Shown here: positions 34,559-42,206 of the stretch, piece by piece | Numbering within the stretch: position 1 is the first letter of the stretch | Layout of the letters: each line of letters opens with the position of its first letter | Source of the DNA: Mycolicibacterium neoaurum VKM Ac-1815D | GTDB lineage: Bacteria > Actinomycetota > Actinomycetes > Mycobacteriales > Mycobacteriaceae | Length of the DNA: 64,000 bases | Direction of reading: 5' to 3' | Assembly (NCBI RefSeq): GCF_000317305.3 | Contig: NC_023036.2 | Location: forward strand, 434,001-498,000 | Translations under genes and position numbers: made by a program | Notes under the pieces: generated by a model | Database searches by the model: none | What the model was told of the DNA's origin: nothing | The model's input: only the letters and a program-made list of their open reading frames with translations

Positions 34559-34640
34559 GTTGCCGTCGGTTCACCTGCTCGCCACACGCGCCCGTCGTGG
34601 CCGGGCTGTCGCCGGGTCGTTACCACCCCGGTGGCGTCAC

Positions 34641-34646
34641 TAGACT
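34641..34646 (+). promoter_or_regulatory. -10 element for near-leaderless pcnA
   Basis: TAGACT ends eight bases before the pcnA GTG, so transcription should start within about two bases of the start codon. No ribosome binding site is visible in the intervening CCCCGAAC. Confidence 0.55.
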
Positions 34647-34654
34647 CCCCGAAC

Positions 34655-36115
34655 GTGCCCGACCACCAGACCCCAGACGCCGTCGATGCCGAACTGTTGG
34701 CGGGCGCGTTTGTGGCGCTGAGCGAGTACGGATCGGTGCTCACGGAACTGGGCGCGCGGTTCGCCGAGGCAGGCCACCAGCTGTATCTGGTCGGCGGGAG
34801 TGTGCGCGATGCGTTGCTGGGCCGGCTGGGCAACGATCTGGATTTCACCACCGACGCGCGGCCGAAGCAGATGCAGAAGCTGCTGCGCGGGTGGGCCGAC
34901 GCGCTCTGGGAAACCGGGATCGAATTCGGGACGCTCGGCGTGGGTAAGGCCGGATACCGGATGGAGATCACCACATTCCGGGCCGACAGCTACGACCAGG
35001 TCTCGCGCAATCCCGAGGTGCGCTTCGGTGACCGCCTGGAAGACGACCTGGTCCGTCGCGATTTCACGGTGAACGCGATGGCGGTGCGGATCCACCCCGA
35101 TGCCCCTGGCGGGCTCGCCGAGTTCTGCGATCCGCTCGGCGGGATCACGGCACTGCGCGAGCGGATACTCGACACACCCGCCGAACCGCAGGTGTCCTTC
35201 GGTGATGATCCGCTGCGGATGCTGCGCGCCGCGCGTTTCGTCTCCCAGCTTCGCTTTGCGGTGGCGCCGCGGGTGCTGGAGGCGCTGATCGAGATGGCGC
35301 CGCAGTTGGGCCGGATCACCGCCGAACGGGTCGCCGCCGAACTGGACAAGCTGATCACCGGCGCCGATCCGGTGGCCGGAATCGACCTGATGGTCCAGAC
35401 GGGTCTTGGCGATGTGGTGCTGCCCGAGGTCGGTGAGATGCGGATGGCCATCGACGAACATCACCAGCACAAGGACGTCTACTGGCACTCGCTGACGGTG
35501 CTGCAGCAGGCCATCGATCTGGAAGCCGACGGTCCCGATCTGGTGTTGCGGTGGGCTGCGCTGCTGCATGACATCGGTAAGCCGGCGACCCGTCGGCACG
35601 AGTCCGATGGTGGGGTGAGCTTCCATCACCACGAGGTGGTCGGGGCCAAGATGACGCGCAAGCGGATGCGGGCGCTGAAGTACTCCAAGCAGATGGTCGA
35701 CGACGTCTCGCAGTTGGTGTATCTGCATCTGCGTTTCCACGGCTACGGCGACGGCAAGTGGACCGACTCCGCGGTGCGTCGCTATGTCACCGATGCCGGG
35801 CCCCTGCTGGACCGGTTGCACAAGCTGGTCCGCGCGGATTGCACCACCCGCAACAAGCGGCGTGCGGCGCGATTGCGCGCCAACTACGACGATCTCGAGG
35901 CCAGGATCGCCGAGATCGCGGCCAAGGAGGATCTGGGGCGGGTGCGGCCCGATCTGGACGGCAACGAGATCATGGCCATCCTGGACATCCCGGCCGGACC
36001 GCTCGTCGGCAAGGCCTGGAAGTACCTGAAGGACCTGCGTCTGGAACGTGGTCCGCTGGAGCATGACGAGGCGATCGCCGAGCTCAGAAAATGGTGGAAC
36101 GCCCGGCAGTCCTGA
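34655..36115 (+). CDS. pcnA: CCA tRNA nucleotidyltransferase
   Basis: A 486-residue class II nucleotidyltransferase that adds or repairs the CCA end of tRNAs; the mycobacterial gene is named pcnA. The head motif is [13 protein letters not shown] with the metal-binding pair in NDLDFTTDA (near residue 60); the template region has [10 protein letters not shown] and [16 protein letters not shown] [14 protein letters not shown]. An HD domain follows ([18 protein letters not shown]), as in bacterial enzymes with phosphohydrolase activity. Neither tRNA gene in this window encodes CCA, so the enzyme is needed. The start is GTG at 34655 ([14 protein letters not shown]); the upstream extension overlaps mutT4. 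Confidence 0.96.
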   Translation: MPDHQTPDAVDAELLAGAFVALSEYGSVLTELGARFAEAGHQLYLVGGSVRDALLGRLGNDLDFTTDARPKQMQKLLRGWADALWETGIEFGTLGVGKAGYRMEITTFRADSYDQVSRNPEVRFGDRLEDDLVRRDFTVNAMAVRIHPDAPGGLAEFCDPLGGITALRERILDTPAEPQVSFGDDPLRMLRAARFVSQLRFAVAPRVLEALIEMAPQLGRITAERVAAELDKLITGADPVAGIDLMVQTGLGDVVLPEVGEMRMAIDEHHQHKDVYWHSLTVLQQAIDLEADGPDLVLRWAALLHDIGKPATRRHESDGGVSFHHHEVVGAKMTRKRMRALKYSKQMVDDVSQLVYLHLRFHGYGDGKWTDSAVRRYVTDAGPLLDRLHKLVRADCTTRNKRRAARLRANYDDLEARIAEIAAKEDLGRVRPDLDGNEIMAILDIPAGPLVGKAWKYLKDLRLERGPLEHDEAIAELRKWWNARQS

Positions 36116-36130
36116 TGCGTCTGAGGAGGT

Positions 36131-36634
36131 ATGGACTATTGCCTCTCCGATAGCGCTGGTGGTGCGGACATCTGGTCGGCCGATCCCACGGTCGATCTCG
36201 ACGGTGACGGGGTCCTCGACGCCATCGGCCTGGATCTCGACGGGGACGGCCACGCCGATGACGCACTGGCCGATCTGGACGGTCCGCCGGGCGACGGGCT
36301 GGCCGATCACGCCGTGCACAATCGCGACGGGCCGGCGCCGGCATATTTCACCGACGACGGCTCGGGCACCTGGGCGGTCGCGGTGGACCGGGCGGGACAG
36401 TTGCGCTGGTTGGGTCTCGACGGCGCGGAGGCCTTCGGCGGACCCGTCGTGGATTTCGACGGGGACGGTTCGCCGGGGGAGCGGTTGGTCGATGTCGATG
36501 CCGATGGGCTCGCCGACCGGGTGCTCGGTCCCGGGTTCGCCTACGCCGACCGCGACGGTGACGGTCGCTGGGATCTGCGGCTCACCGATGCCGACGGGGA
36601 CGGGACGGCCGATGCGGTCAGCGACCTGCCGTGA
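36131..36634 (+). CDS. Calcium-binding-repeat acidic protein (Rv3906c-like)
   Basis: A 167-residue, very acidic protein built from repeats of the thrombospondin type 3/dockerin pattern DxDxDGxxD: DLDGDGVLDA, DLDGDGHADD, DFDGDGSPGE, DVDADGLADR, DRDGDGRWDL and DADGDGTADA. The repeats predict binding of several calcium ions. There is no signal peptide or membrane segment. GAGGAGG lies immediately upstream of the ATG at 36131, and the gene follows pcnA by 15 bases. Rv3906c occupies the same place in M. tuberculosis, where it precedes esxF-esxE-cpnT; those genes are absent here. The 3' end overlaps the convergent ankyrin gene by 17 bases. Confidence 0.85.
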   Translation: MDYCLSDSAGGADIWSADPTVDLDGDGVLDAIGLDLDGDGHADDALADLDGPPGDGLADHAVHNRDGPAPAYFTDDGSGTWAVAVDRAGQLRWLGLDGAEAFGGPVVDFDGDGSPGERLVDVDADGLADRVLGPGFAYADRDGDGRWDLRLTDADGDGTADAVSDLP

Positions 36635-37775
36635 GCCGTAGTAGTTCGGCGGCCTCGGACTCATAGGCGTGTTCGGCCCATTCACCGGGCGTGGCGTCGA
36701 ACCGGGTGTCACGCAACGCGGGGTCCGCGCCGGCGTCGAGGAGACGCCGGATCAACGTCAGGTCTCCGGACCAGGCGGCGTGGTGCAGGGCGGTCGCGCC
36801 GTCGGCGTCACGTTGATTCGGGTCGTCGGGCAGTTCGCGGGTCGCCGGTTGCGCCCCGCCGGTGTCGATACCGTGCCGAGCCAGCAGTGCCAGCCGGTCG
36901 GCGAAACCGTTGTCTGCGGCCCAGGAGATCTGCCGTTGCCACATCTGCTCGCGCGTCTCCATGGCCTCACCGAGGCGGCGCTCCCACGGACTCGGACCGG
37001 CGTCGGCAAGCCCGTGCTCGAACAGCAGGTGCAGGTGTGCATCGTCGGGCCGGAACATCCGGTTGTAGAGCGTCTGTTGGTCCACCGGATGCGCGCCGCG
37101 ACCCAGCAGCAGGGTGGCAAGGTCGTCGGCGGCCGGGTGCCGTGGCTGGCGCCGCGGCCCCTGCTCACCCTCGCCGAATACGCCGGTCAGCACCGTGAAG
37201 GGCGTCGACATCCCACGCCACAGATACCCGGCGTCGGGATCGGCACCGGCATCGAGCAGCAGGTGGGCGGCGGCGATGCTGTCCCCACCGGGCACCCGGG
37301 CGTAGGCCAAGTACATCAGCGGCGGCCACCCGAAGGGTCCGCCCGGGGTCGATGCCACGCCGGGGTCGTCACGCAGCTGGGCGGACAGTGCGCGGACATC
37401 GTGTGCAGCGGCGGCTGCCCAGGGGTGGTCGTCGACCAGGCCAGGTCGGGTACGCAGCAGCTCGGCCGCCGCCTCGCGGCGCGGGGGCGCATCGGTTCCG
37501 TCGTAGCGCAGGCAGGCCAGCGCACAGAACCGGTCGCCGACATCGGCGGTGGACTCGTCGAAACGGGACGGGTCGGTGCCCAGCTCGGTGACCGCTTCGA
37601 GATAGCGCACCAGCGCGGGCCACCCACTGAACCCGTACTGCCGGGCGGTGGAGTCCTTGCCGCCTTCGCCGGCCTCCGCGAGCAGTGCGTCGAGCGACGG
37701 ATTGTCAGGTAGTGAGCTGGCGATATCGCATCCCTTTCCCGTTGACTCTGCGGTGTGGGCGGTGCCTCCTCGCAC
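36618..37775 (-). CDS. Ankyrin-repeat protein
   Basis: A protein of about 370-385 residues with ankyrin-type repeats. The clearest are DADGATALHHAAWSGDLTLIRRLLDAGADPALRD near the C-terminus, DSIAAAHLLLDAGADPD in the middle, and DAHLHLLFEHGLADAG. The N-terminal SLPDNPSLDALLAEA recalls proteins of this class that begin LPxRPSLExL. The true start is unclear: homology begins near 37715, where no ATG, GTG or TTG is in frame; the nearest canonical codon is GTG at 37775, inside the palindromic repeat. A purine-rich GGGAAAGGGA lies just before TGC-GAT-ATC. Function is unknown; ankyrin repeats mediate protein contacts. Confidence 0.8.
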   Translation of the reverse strand: MRGGTAHTAESTGKGCDIASSLPDNPSLDALLAEAGEGGKDSTARQYGFSGWPALVRYLEAVTELGTDPSRFDESTADVGDRFCALACLRYDGTDAPPRREAAAELLRTRPGLVDDHPWAAAAAHDVRALSAQLRDDPGVASTPGGPFGWPPLMYLAYARVPGGDSIAAAHLLLDAGADPDAGYLWRGMSTPFTVLTGVFGEGEQGPRRQPRHPAADDLATLLLGRGAHPVDQQTLYNRMFRPDDAHLHLLFEHGLADAGPSPWERRLGEAMETREQMWQRQISWAADNGFADRLALLARHGIDTGGAQPATRELPDDPNQRDADGATALHHAAWSGDLTLIRRLLDAGADPALRDTRFDATPGEWAEHAYESEAAELLRLTAGR

Positions 37776-37798
37776 TTTTGCGCCGTGAGTGCAGAGTC
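37744..37798. repeat. Intergenic palindromic element, copy 1
   Basis: GACTCTGC (37744-37751) and GCAGAGTC (37791-37798) are exact reverse complements around a centre containing CTCGCACTTTTGCG. The element at 55663-55715 has the same ends and the same central CAAAAGTGCGAG (here on the opposite strand), so the two are one repeat family. This copy overlaps the uncertain 5' end of the ankyrin gene and ends 13 bases before the stop of the TIGR03084 gene. Confidence 0.7.
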
Positions 37799-37810
37799 GG
37801 CGCCTGCCGG

Positions 37811-38587
37811 TTATCCGCGGCCCTTGCCCGGTGGCCCGGCGAAGGCCTGGGCGATGGTCAGCCACTTCTGGGCGTCGGGGCCGGTCGCCACGATATCGAG
37901 ATCACTCGGCGCTCGGCGTTGGGTGACCAGCATGCAGAAGTCCTCGGCGCTGCCGGCCACGGTCTGGGCGGCGTCCTCGGGTCCCCAAGCCCACAACTGC
38001 CCGTCCGGAGCGCGTAGTTCCACGTGAAACATTTCCGCCGGCGGGGTGAGGCCGTGCACAGAGAAAGCGAAATCCCTTGTGCGATAACCGATATGGGCAA
38101 TCGATCGGAGGCGTTCGGTGCCTGGCTTGCGGATCCCCAGCGCATCGGCGACATCGAGGCCGTGGGCCCAGGTCTCCATCAGGCGCGCGGTGGCCATCGA
38201 TGTCGGGCTCATCGGTGGGCCGAACCAGGGCAGCTTTCGGCCGTCGGGGACCCCCAGCAGCGCATCGTGCAACCGCGCACGGTCGGCCCGCCAATTGGCC
38301 AGCAACTCGGCCGAGGGAGTGGCCGCCAGTTGCTCGGCGCCGGCGTCGACGAACCCCAGCGGGTTCTTACCGGCCTCGGCTAGCACGGCGCCGAAGGCGC
38401 CCTCGTCGGTCGCCGACGCCCAAGCCACCCGGTCGGTCCACCACAGGTGGGCGATCTGGTGGGCGATGGTCCACCCCGGGGCGGGGGTGGCGGTGCGCCA
38501 TTGCTGGTCGGACAACTCGGCAACCATGCTGTCGAGCTCGGCGCTCTCTGCGCGCAGATCGGCCACCACCGGCCCGGCATCAGCCAT
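37811..38587 (-). CDS. TIGR03084 maleylpyruvate isomerase-family protein (Rv0036c-like)
   Basis: A 258-residue protein with a DinB/MDMPI-like four-helix N-terminal domain. The metal-site His residues are seen in [21 protein letters not shown] (near residue 45) and in [14 protein letters not shown] (near 140); the C-terminal domain (about 175-255) is a small alpha/beta part. Related enzymes are mycothiol-dependent isomerases, but no substrate is known for this family. In M. tuberculosis the gene is Rv0036c next to the MFS gene Rv0037c, as here. Codons for MFHVEL contain a degenerate parS site. The ATG at 38587 gives [14 protein letters not shown]. Confidence 0.88.
   Translation of the reverse strand: MADAGPVVADLRAESAELDSMVAELSDQQWRTATPAPGWTIAHQIAHLWWTDRVAWASATDEGAFGAVLAEAGKNPLGFVDAGAEQLAATPSAELLANWRADRARLHDALLGVPDGRKLPWFGPPMSPTSMATARLMETWAHGLDVADALGIRKPGTERLRSIAHIGYRTRDFAFSVHGLTPPAEMFHVELRAPDGQLWAWGPEDAAQTVAGSAEDFCMLVTQRRAPSDLDIVATGPDAQKWLTIAQAFAGPPGKGRG
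38016..38031. promoter_or_regulatory. Degenerate parS-like site
   Basis: AGTTCCACGTGAAACA matches the parS consensus at 14 of 16 positions (differences at bases 1 and 5) and keeps one perfect half-site. It lies inside a coding sequence about 17 kb from the two perfect sites, on the same side of oriC. Confidence 0.55.
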
Positions 38588-38609
38588 GGCTGAACTCTAG
38601 ACCGGCACT

Positions 38610-39896
38610 CTAGACCGGCCGGGGCCGCCTGCCGAGGCGGGCGTGCGCGGCCAAACCCACCAGGTAGAGCGCGGACCCGAGGAGAACCAGGGGAACCGAC
38701 CGGCCGTCGGTCGGGATGAGCGCCGCCGCCAACGCGATCGCCGCGACGAAGGTCACCCAGAACAGCGCGTCCTGCACCGTGAAGACATGCCCGCGCAACG
38801 CGTCGTCGACGTCGATCTGCATCGCGCTGTCCGCGCACAGCTTCACCACCTGCCCGGCCGCGCCGAGGACGAAGCCGCAGGCGATCATCACCGGCATGTA
38901 CAGCCACGCGGCCAGCAGCTGGATCAGCGCCGCCAAGACCAGGGCGCCGTTGGCCGTGCGGTAACGACCCCACCGCAGGACAGCGGCAGGAGTGAGCACG
39001 GTGGACAGAAACGATCCGGTACCGGTCGCGGCGACGAACAGCACCGCGGTGCCCAAGCCCAGCCCGGCGACCTCCTGATCGCCGCTGTGGCGCACCATCA
39101 CCAACACCAGCAGGGTGTTGATCCCGAACACCATCCGGTGGGCGGCCAACCCGCTGAGGGTCGCCGCGACGGTGGGCACCGCGGCGACCGTCCTGGCGCC
39201 GTGCACCCACCCGGTGGACACCGCATAAGCCACCGAACCGTGCACGGCGCGGGCGCTGTCGTCGGGACCGAGGGCGCGAGGGGCGAACCGCACCGACAGC
39301 ACCAGGGCCAATGTCACCGGGATCGCCGCCAAGAAGATCACCACCGAGGCGCCCCCGTCATCGGCACCGAGCAACCACCGCGGCAGCAGCATGAAGTTCG
39401 CGCCGAGGAAGGTCGCCAGCGCGCCCGTCGCGGTGGCCACCGAGTTCATCGTCAGCACGTGATCGCGGGGCACCACATGCGGTAGTGCCGCCGAGAGCCC
39501 GGACGAGACGAAGCGGGTGAACCCGTTGACGATCAGCGCGCCGGCCAGCAGCGTCAGATCCCCCGAGCTGACCGCCAGGGCCGCGCCGACGGCGAGCATC
39601 AGCACCAGGCGCCCGGCGTTGGCGCCGATCAGCACCGTCCTGCGGTCCCAGCGGTCCAACAGCGCCCCGGCGAACGGCCCGAGTGCGGAGTAGGGCAGGA
39701 ACAGCACAGCGAACGCCCCAGCGATGGCCCACGGATGTGCGGCGCGCTCCGGATTGAACAGCAATGCACCGGCTAAACCGGCCTGGAACAACCCATCCCC
39801 GAATTGGCTGACCGCCCGCAACTCGAGCAGCCGCCGGAATTCGGGCAACCCGCGCACCGTGTGCCACGTGCCCCCGGGAGTGCCGGTGTCAGTCAT
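38610..39896 (-). CDS. MFS transporter (Rv0037c-like)
   Basis: A 428-residue major facilitator with about 12 hydrophobic segments. The N-terminal half includes [51 protein letters not shown], which carries the loop 2-3 motif of drug/efflux-type MFS proteins (G-x3-DRWDRR). The substrate is unknown. The ATG at 39896 ([12 protein letters not shown]) is preferred; the frame is open for another 69 codons upstream but that stretch is Pro/Arg-rich and runs into yqgE. A TAGGGT -10-like hexamer lies at 39940-39945 on this strand. Neighbour order matches Rv0037c-Rv0036c. Confidence 0.88.
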   Translation of the reverse strand: MTDTGTPGGTWHTVRGLPEFRRLLELRAVSQFGDGLFQAGLAGALLFNPERAAHPWAIAGAFAVLFLPYSALGPFAGALLDRWDRRTVLIGANAGRLVLMLAVGAALAVSSGDLTLLAGALIVNGFTRFVSSGLSAALPHVVPRDHVLTMNSVATATGALATFLGANFMLLPRWLLGADDGGASVVIFLAAIPVTLALVLSVRFAPRALGPDDSARAVHGSVAYAVSTGWVHGARTVAAVPTVAATLSGLAAHRMVFGINTLLVLVMVRHSGDQEVAGLGLGTAVLFVAATGTGSFLSTVLTPAAVLRWGRYRTANGALVLAALIQLLAAWLYMPVMIACGFVLGAAGQVVKLCADSAMQIDVDDALRGHVFTVQDALFWVTFVAAIALAAALIPTDGRSVPLVLLGSALYLVGLAAHARLGRRPRPV

Positions 39897-40000
39897 CAGA
39901 TCGGGTCCTGTCCGGGCCGGCGAGTTATGACCCCGATCCACCCTACAAATATCTCGGCGAGCCGGTGAGCACGGCGCCGTGCTGGTGACATGATTGACCG

Positions 40001-40606
40001 ATGGCGCATCCCGACGAACCGGAGGATTACCCGACGCCGACGGCACCGCGGGTGCGGGCGGGGACGCTGCTGTTGGCCGAAACCGACCTGCTGGAACCGA
40101 CATTCCGGCGCACCGTCATCTACATCGTCGAACACAACGAGGGCGGCACGCTCGGCGTGGTGCTCAACCGGCCGAGCGAGACCGCGGTCTACAACGTCCT
40201 GCCGCAGTGGGCCGGGCTCGCGATCAAGCCCAAGACGATGTTCGTCGGTGGTCCGGTGAAGCGTGATTCGGCGTTGTGCCTGGCCACCGTCCGGGTCGGC
40301 GTCGACATCACCGGCGTGCCCGGCTTGCGTCACGTCCAGGGTCGGGTCTGCATGGTCGATCTGGACTCCGATCCGGAGAACATCGCGCCGGTGGTCGAGG
40401 GTGTGCGGATCTTCGCGGGATATTCGGGCTGGACCGTCGGGCAGCTCGAGGGTGAGATCGAGCGCGACGACTGGATCGTGCTCTCGGCGTTGCCCTCGGA
40501 TGTCCTTGCCGAACCGCGGGTCGACCTGTGGTCCCGAGTGCTGCGACGTCAACCGTTACCGCTGGCGATGCTCGCGACGCATCCGATCGACCTGAGCCGA
40601 AACTGA
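40001..40606 (+). CDS. YqgE/AlgH family protein (UPF0301)
   Basis: A 201-residue YqgE-type protein, equivalent to Rv0038. Family motifs are present: [40 protein letters not shown] at about residues 20-60, FVGGPV near 83, and [21 protein letters not shown] near 140. The protein is soluble and its role is unknown; it was once linked to alginate regulation in Pseudomonas. The ATG at 40001 is used. It is divergent from the MFS gene and converges on the next membrane protein gene with an 11-base gap. Confidence 0.94.
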   Translation: MAHPDEPEDYPTPTAPRVRAGTLLLAETDLLEPTFRRTVIYIVEHNEGGTLGVVLNRPSETAVYNVLPQWAGLAIKPKTMFVGGPVKRDSALCLATVRVGVDITGVPGLRHVQGRVCMVDLDSDPENIAPVVEGVRIFAGYSGWTVGQLEGEIERDDWIVLSALPSDVLAEPRVDLWSRVLRRQPLPLAMLATHPIDLSRN

Positions 40607-40617
40607 CCTGACGCCAC

Positions 40618-40974
40618 TCAGCACGAGAGCGTGCAAGAGGCGCACGAGCCGGCGCAACCCCCACCGGCGTCGCGGGCAGCGGCCTGGGCGGCTTCCTTGC
40701 GGGCCACCACCTTGGCGCTCTGCCAGCATCCCGCGGCGACCGTCCCGATCGCGCCGATGACGCACACCGGCAGCAACAGCGTGGCCATCGTCGGCGCGGC
40801 GAGGGCCACCGCACTGCCGGCACCCAGCATCGCTGCGGCGGCGAACTGCGTCGGCGCCACGGCGCGCAACACCTGACGCACAGGATCGTCGGCGAAGGGT
40901 TGCTTCAAGGACCACACAGCCGCGCCGGCGGTGGCGACGGCCACGACCAGGCACAGGACCGCGGCAACAAGCAT
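40618..40974 (-). CDS. Small membrane protein with Cys-rich tail (Rv0039c-like)
   Basis: A 118-residue protein with three hydrophobic segments (about residues 2-22, 45-62 and 63-82) and a hydrophilic C-terminal end carrying four Cys residues: GGGCAGSCASCTLSC, a C-x3-C-x2-C-x3-C pattern. The tail could bind zinc or an iron-sulfur centre or be redox-active; this is inferred from spacing only. Its place between yqgE and mtc28 matches Rv0039c of M. tuberculosis. The ATG at 40974 is used. Confidence 0.82.
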   Translation of the reverse strand: MLVAAVLCLVVAVATAGAAVWSLKQPFADDPVRQVLRAVAPTQFAAAAMLGAGSAVALAAPTMATLLLPVCVIGAIGTVAAGCWQSAKVVARKEAAQAAARDAGGGCAGSCASCTLSC

Positions 40975-41007
40975 GGCTTCAGGATACGAGGCGGACGGGC
41001 TTCGGTG

Positions 41008-42006
41008 TTAGTTGGGGACGACGGGCCCGGTACCGAGGCTGACCGGGATGGCGGACGGTGCTGCCGCGGCGGGCGCGGGGACGACCGGTGCCGCTGCGGC
41101 GGGTGCGGCGGCAGCGCCTGGAGCCGGTGCGGCGGGTGCGGGTGCCGATACCCGGAAGCCGTTGATGATCGCGTCGGTGGCGTCCGCGGCGGCCACGGAT
41201 TGCGATTCGGAGGTGGTGACCGACAGCGACACCAGGAAGCGGTCGGCGCCGGAGGTCGCGATGATGTGGCGTCGTGAGGTGTTCAGGGTCATGTTGTTCT
41301 CGCGGTAGGTGCCCTCGATGATCGACGTCGGCACACCGGCCACCTCGGCGATCGACCCTCCGGTCGCCCGCCATGCCGTCAGCTGCTGGCTGTCGACGAA
41401 TCCGTGCCGGATCGCTTCGCGCTGGTCGAAGTTCCCGACCAGCTTGTAGACGACCACCTGGGCGTTGTTGCTGTACAGCCCGTCGCCACCGACGCGGTCG
41501 GCGATGACGGCGAAGGCGTCGGGGACATTGGGGTCGGGCACCTGGGTCCAGCCGGTGGGCCGGGGCAGCACGATGTTCAGCGCGGTGAACCCGGCCGGGG
41601 TCTGAGGCTCCAACGTCACATTCTGACTGGTCAGGTAGTCACGGATGGTGCCGGACGGATTCGGTGACAGCGGCACCGTCACCGGTCGCGGGGTGGCTGC
41701 GGTGCTGGTCGCCGAGCCGAGCAGCGGCGCAGCACCCGGAGCGACAGGCACAGCGGGGATGGCGGCCGGGGCGGCCGGGCTGCCCGCTGCGATCGGCTGG
41801 GCGGGTGCGGCAGCGGCCGGGATCAGCGGTGCGGCCGCCTGTGGCGCGACGGTGACGGTCTGGGTGACGGTGACCGGGGCGGGCGGCACGGGATGAGGGG
41901 GCAGCGGTTCGGCGTTCGCGGGGGTGGCGGCCAGGCTGACCACACCGGCCAGGCCGGCGGCGGTCCCGGCGATGACAATCCGCCAGCGGCGCGCGTGCTC
42001 GTTCAT
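41008..42006 (-). CDS. mtc28: Secreted proline/alanine-rich protein MTC28 (LpqN-like domain)
   Basis: A 332-residue exported protein equivalent to Rv0040c. The signal peptide is RRWRIVIAGTAAGLAGVVSL followed by AATPANA (cleavage near residue 32). Residues 33-125 and the last 45 residues are Pro/Ala-rich. The folded middle (about 125-285) has LNIVLPRPTGWTQVPDPNVPDAFAVI, a Mog1/PsbP-like LpqN/LpqT fold found in mycobacterial lipoproteins and secreted proteins. There is no lipobox. MTC28 is a known secreted antigen of M. tuberculosis. The ATG at 42006 is chosen because the signal peptide starts there. It is divergent from leuS. Confidence 0.92.
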   Translation of the reverse strand: MNEHARRWRIVIAGTAAGLAGVVSLAATPANAEPLPPHPVPPAPVTVTQTVTVAPQAAAPLIPAAAAPAQPIAAGSPAAPAAIPAVPVAPGAAPLLGSATSTAATPRPVTVPLSPNPSGTIRDYLTSQNVTLEPQTPAGFTALNIVLPRPTGWTQVPDPNVPDAFAVIADRVGGDGLYSNNAQVVVYKLVGNFDQREAIRHGFVDSQQLTAWRATGGSIAEVAGVPTSIIEGTYRENNMTLNTSRRHIIATSGADRFLVSLSVTTSESQSVAAADATDAIINGFRVSAPAPAAPAPGAAAAPAAAAPVVPAPAAAAPSAIPVSLGTGPVVPN

Positions 42007-42193
42007 CCTGACGTCGGTCCTTCCGGGGTGGTGCGGTGTGTCGCGGGAATTCGATTCCGGCGGGTCAGGGGCCGACTGTAACCATGCCGGCGGGGCATCC
42101 GACAGCGTCGGGACCGAGCTGCAACCGGGTTCTGACCACCCTGCAACGCAACCTTTATCAACCCGTGGCCGAAAGGCGCGCGAGCGGCGCTTA

Positions 42194-42199
42194 TACCCT
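42194..42199 (+). promoter_or_regulatory. -10 element for leaderless leuS
   Basis: TACCCT ends seven bases before the leuS GTG, placing the transcript start at or one base before the start codon. No Shine-Dalgarno sequence is seen. Confidence 0.5.
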
Positions 42200-42206
42200 G
42201 TTCGAC

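Noticed and set aside
34640..36712. A 690-codon ORF opposite pcnA and the calcium-repeat gene
   Set aside because: It is antisense to two well-supported genes and lacks domains.
37704..37730. Short upstream ORF ATG...TGA (8 codons) before the ankyrin gene
   Set aside because: The purine tract touches the ATG without proper spacing and the peptide is not recognisable; noted only as part of the uncertain start.
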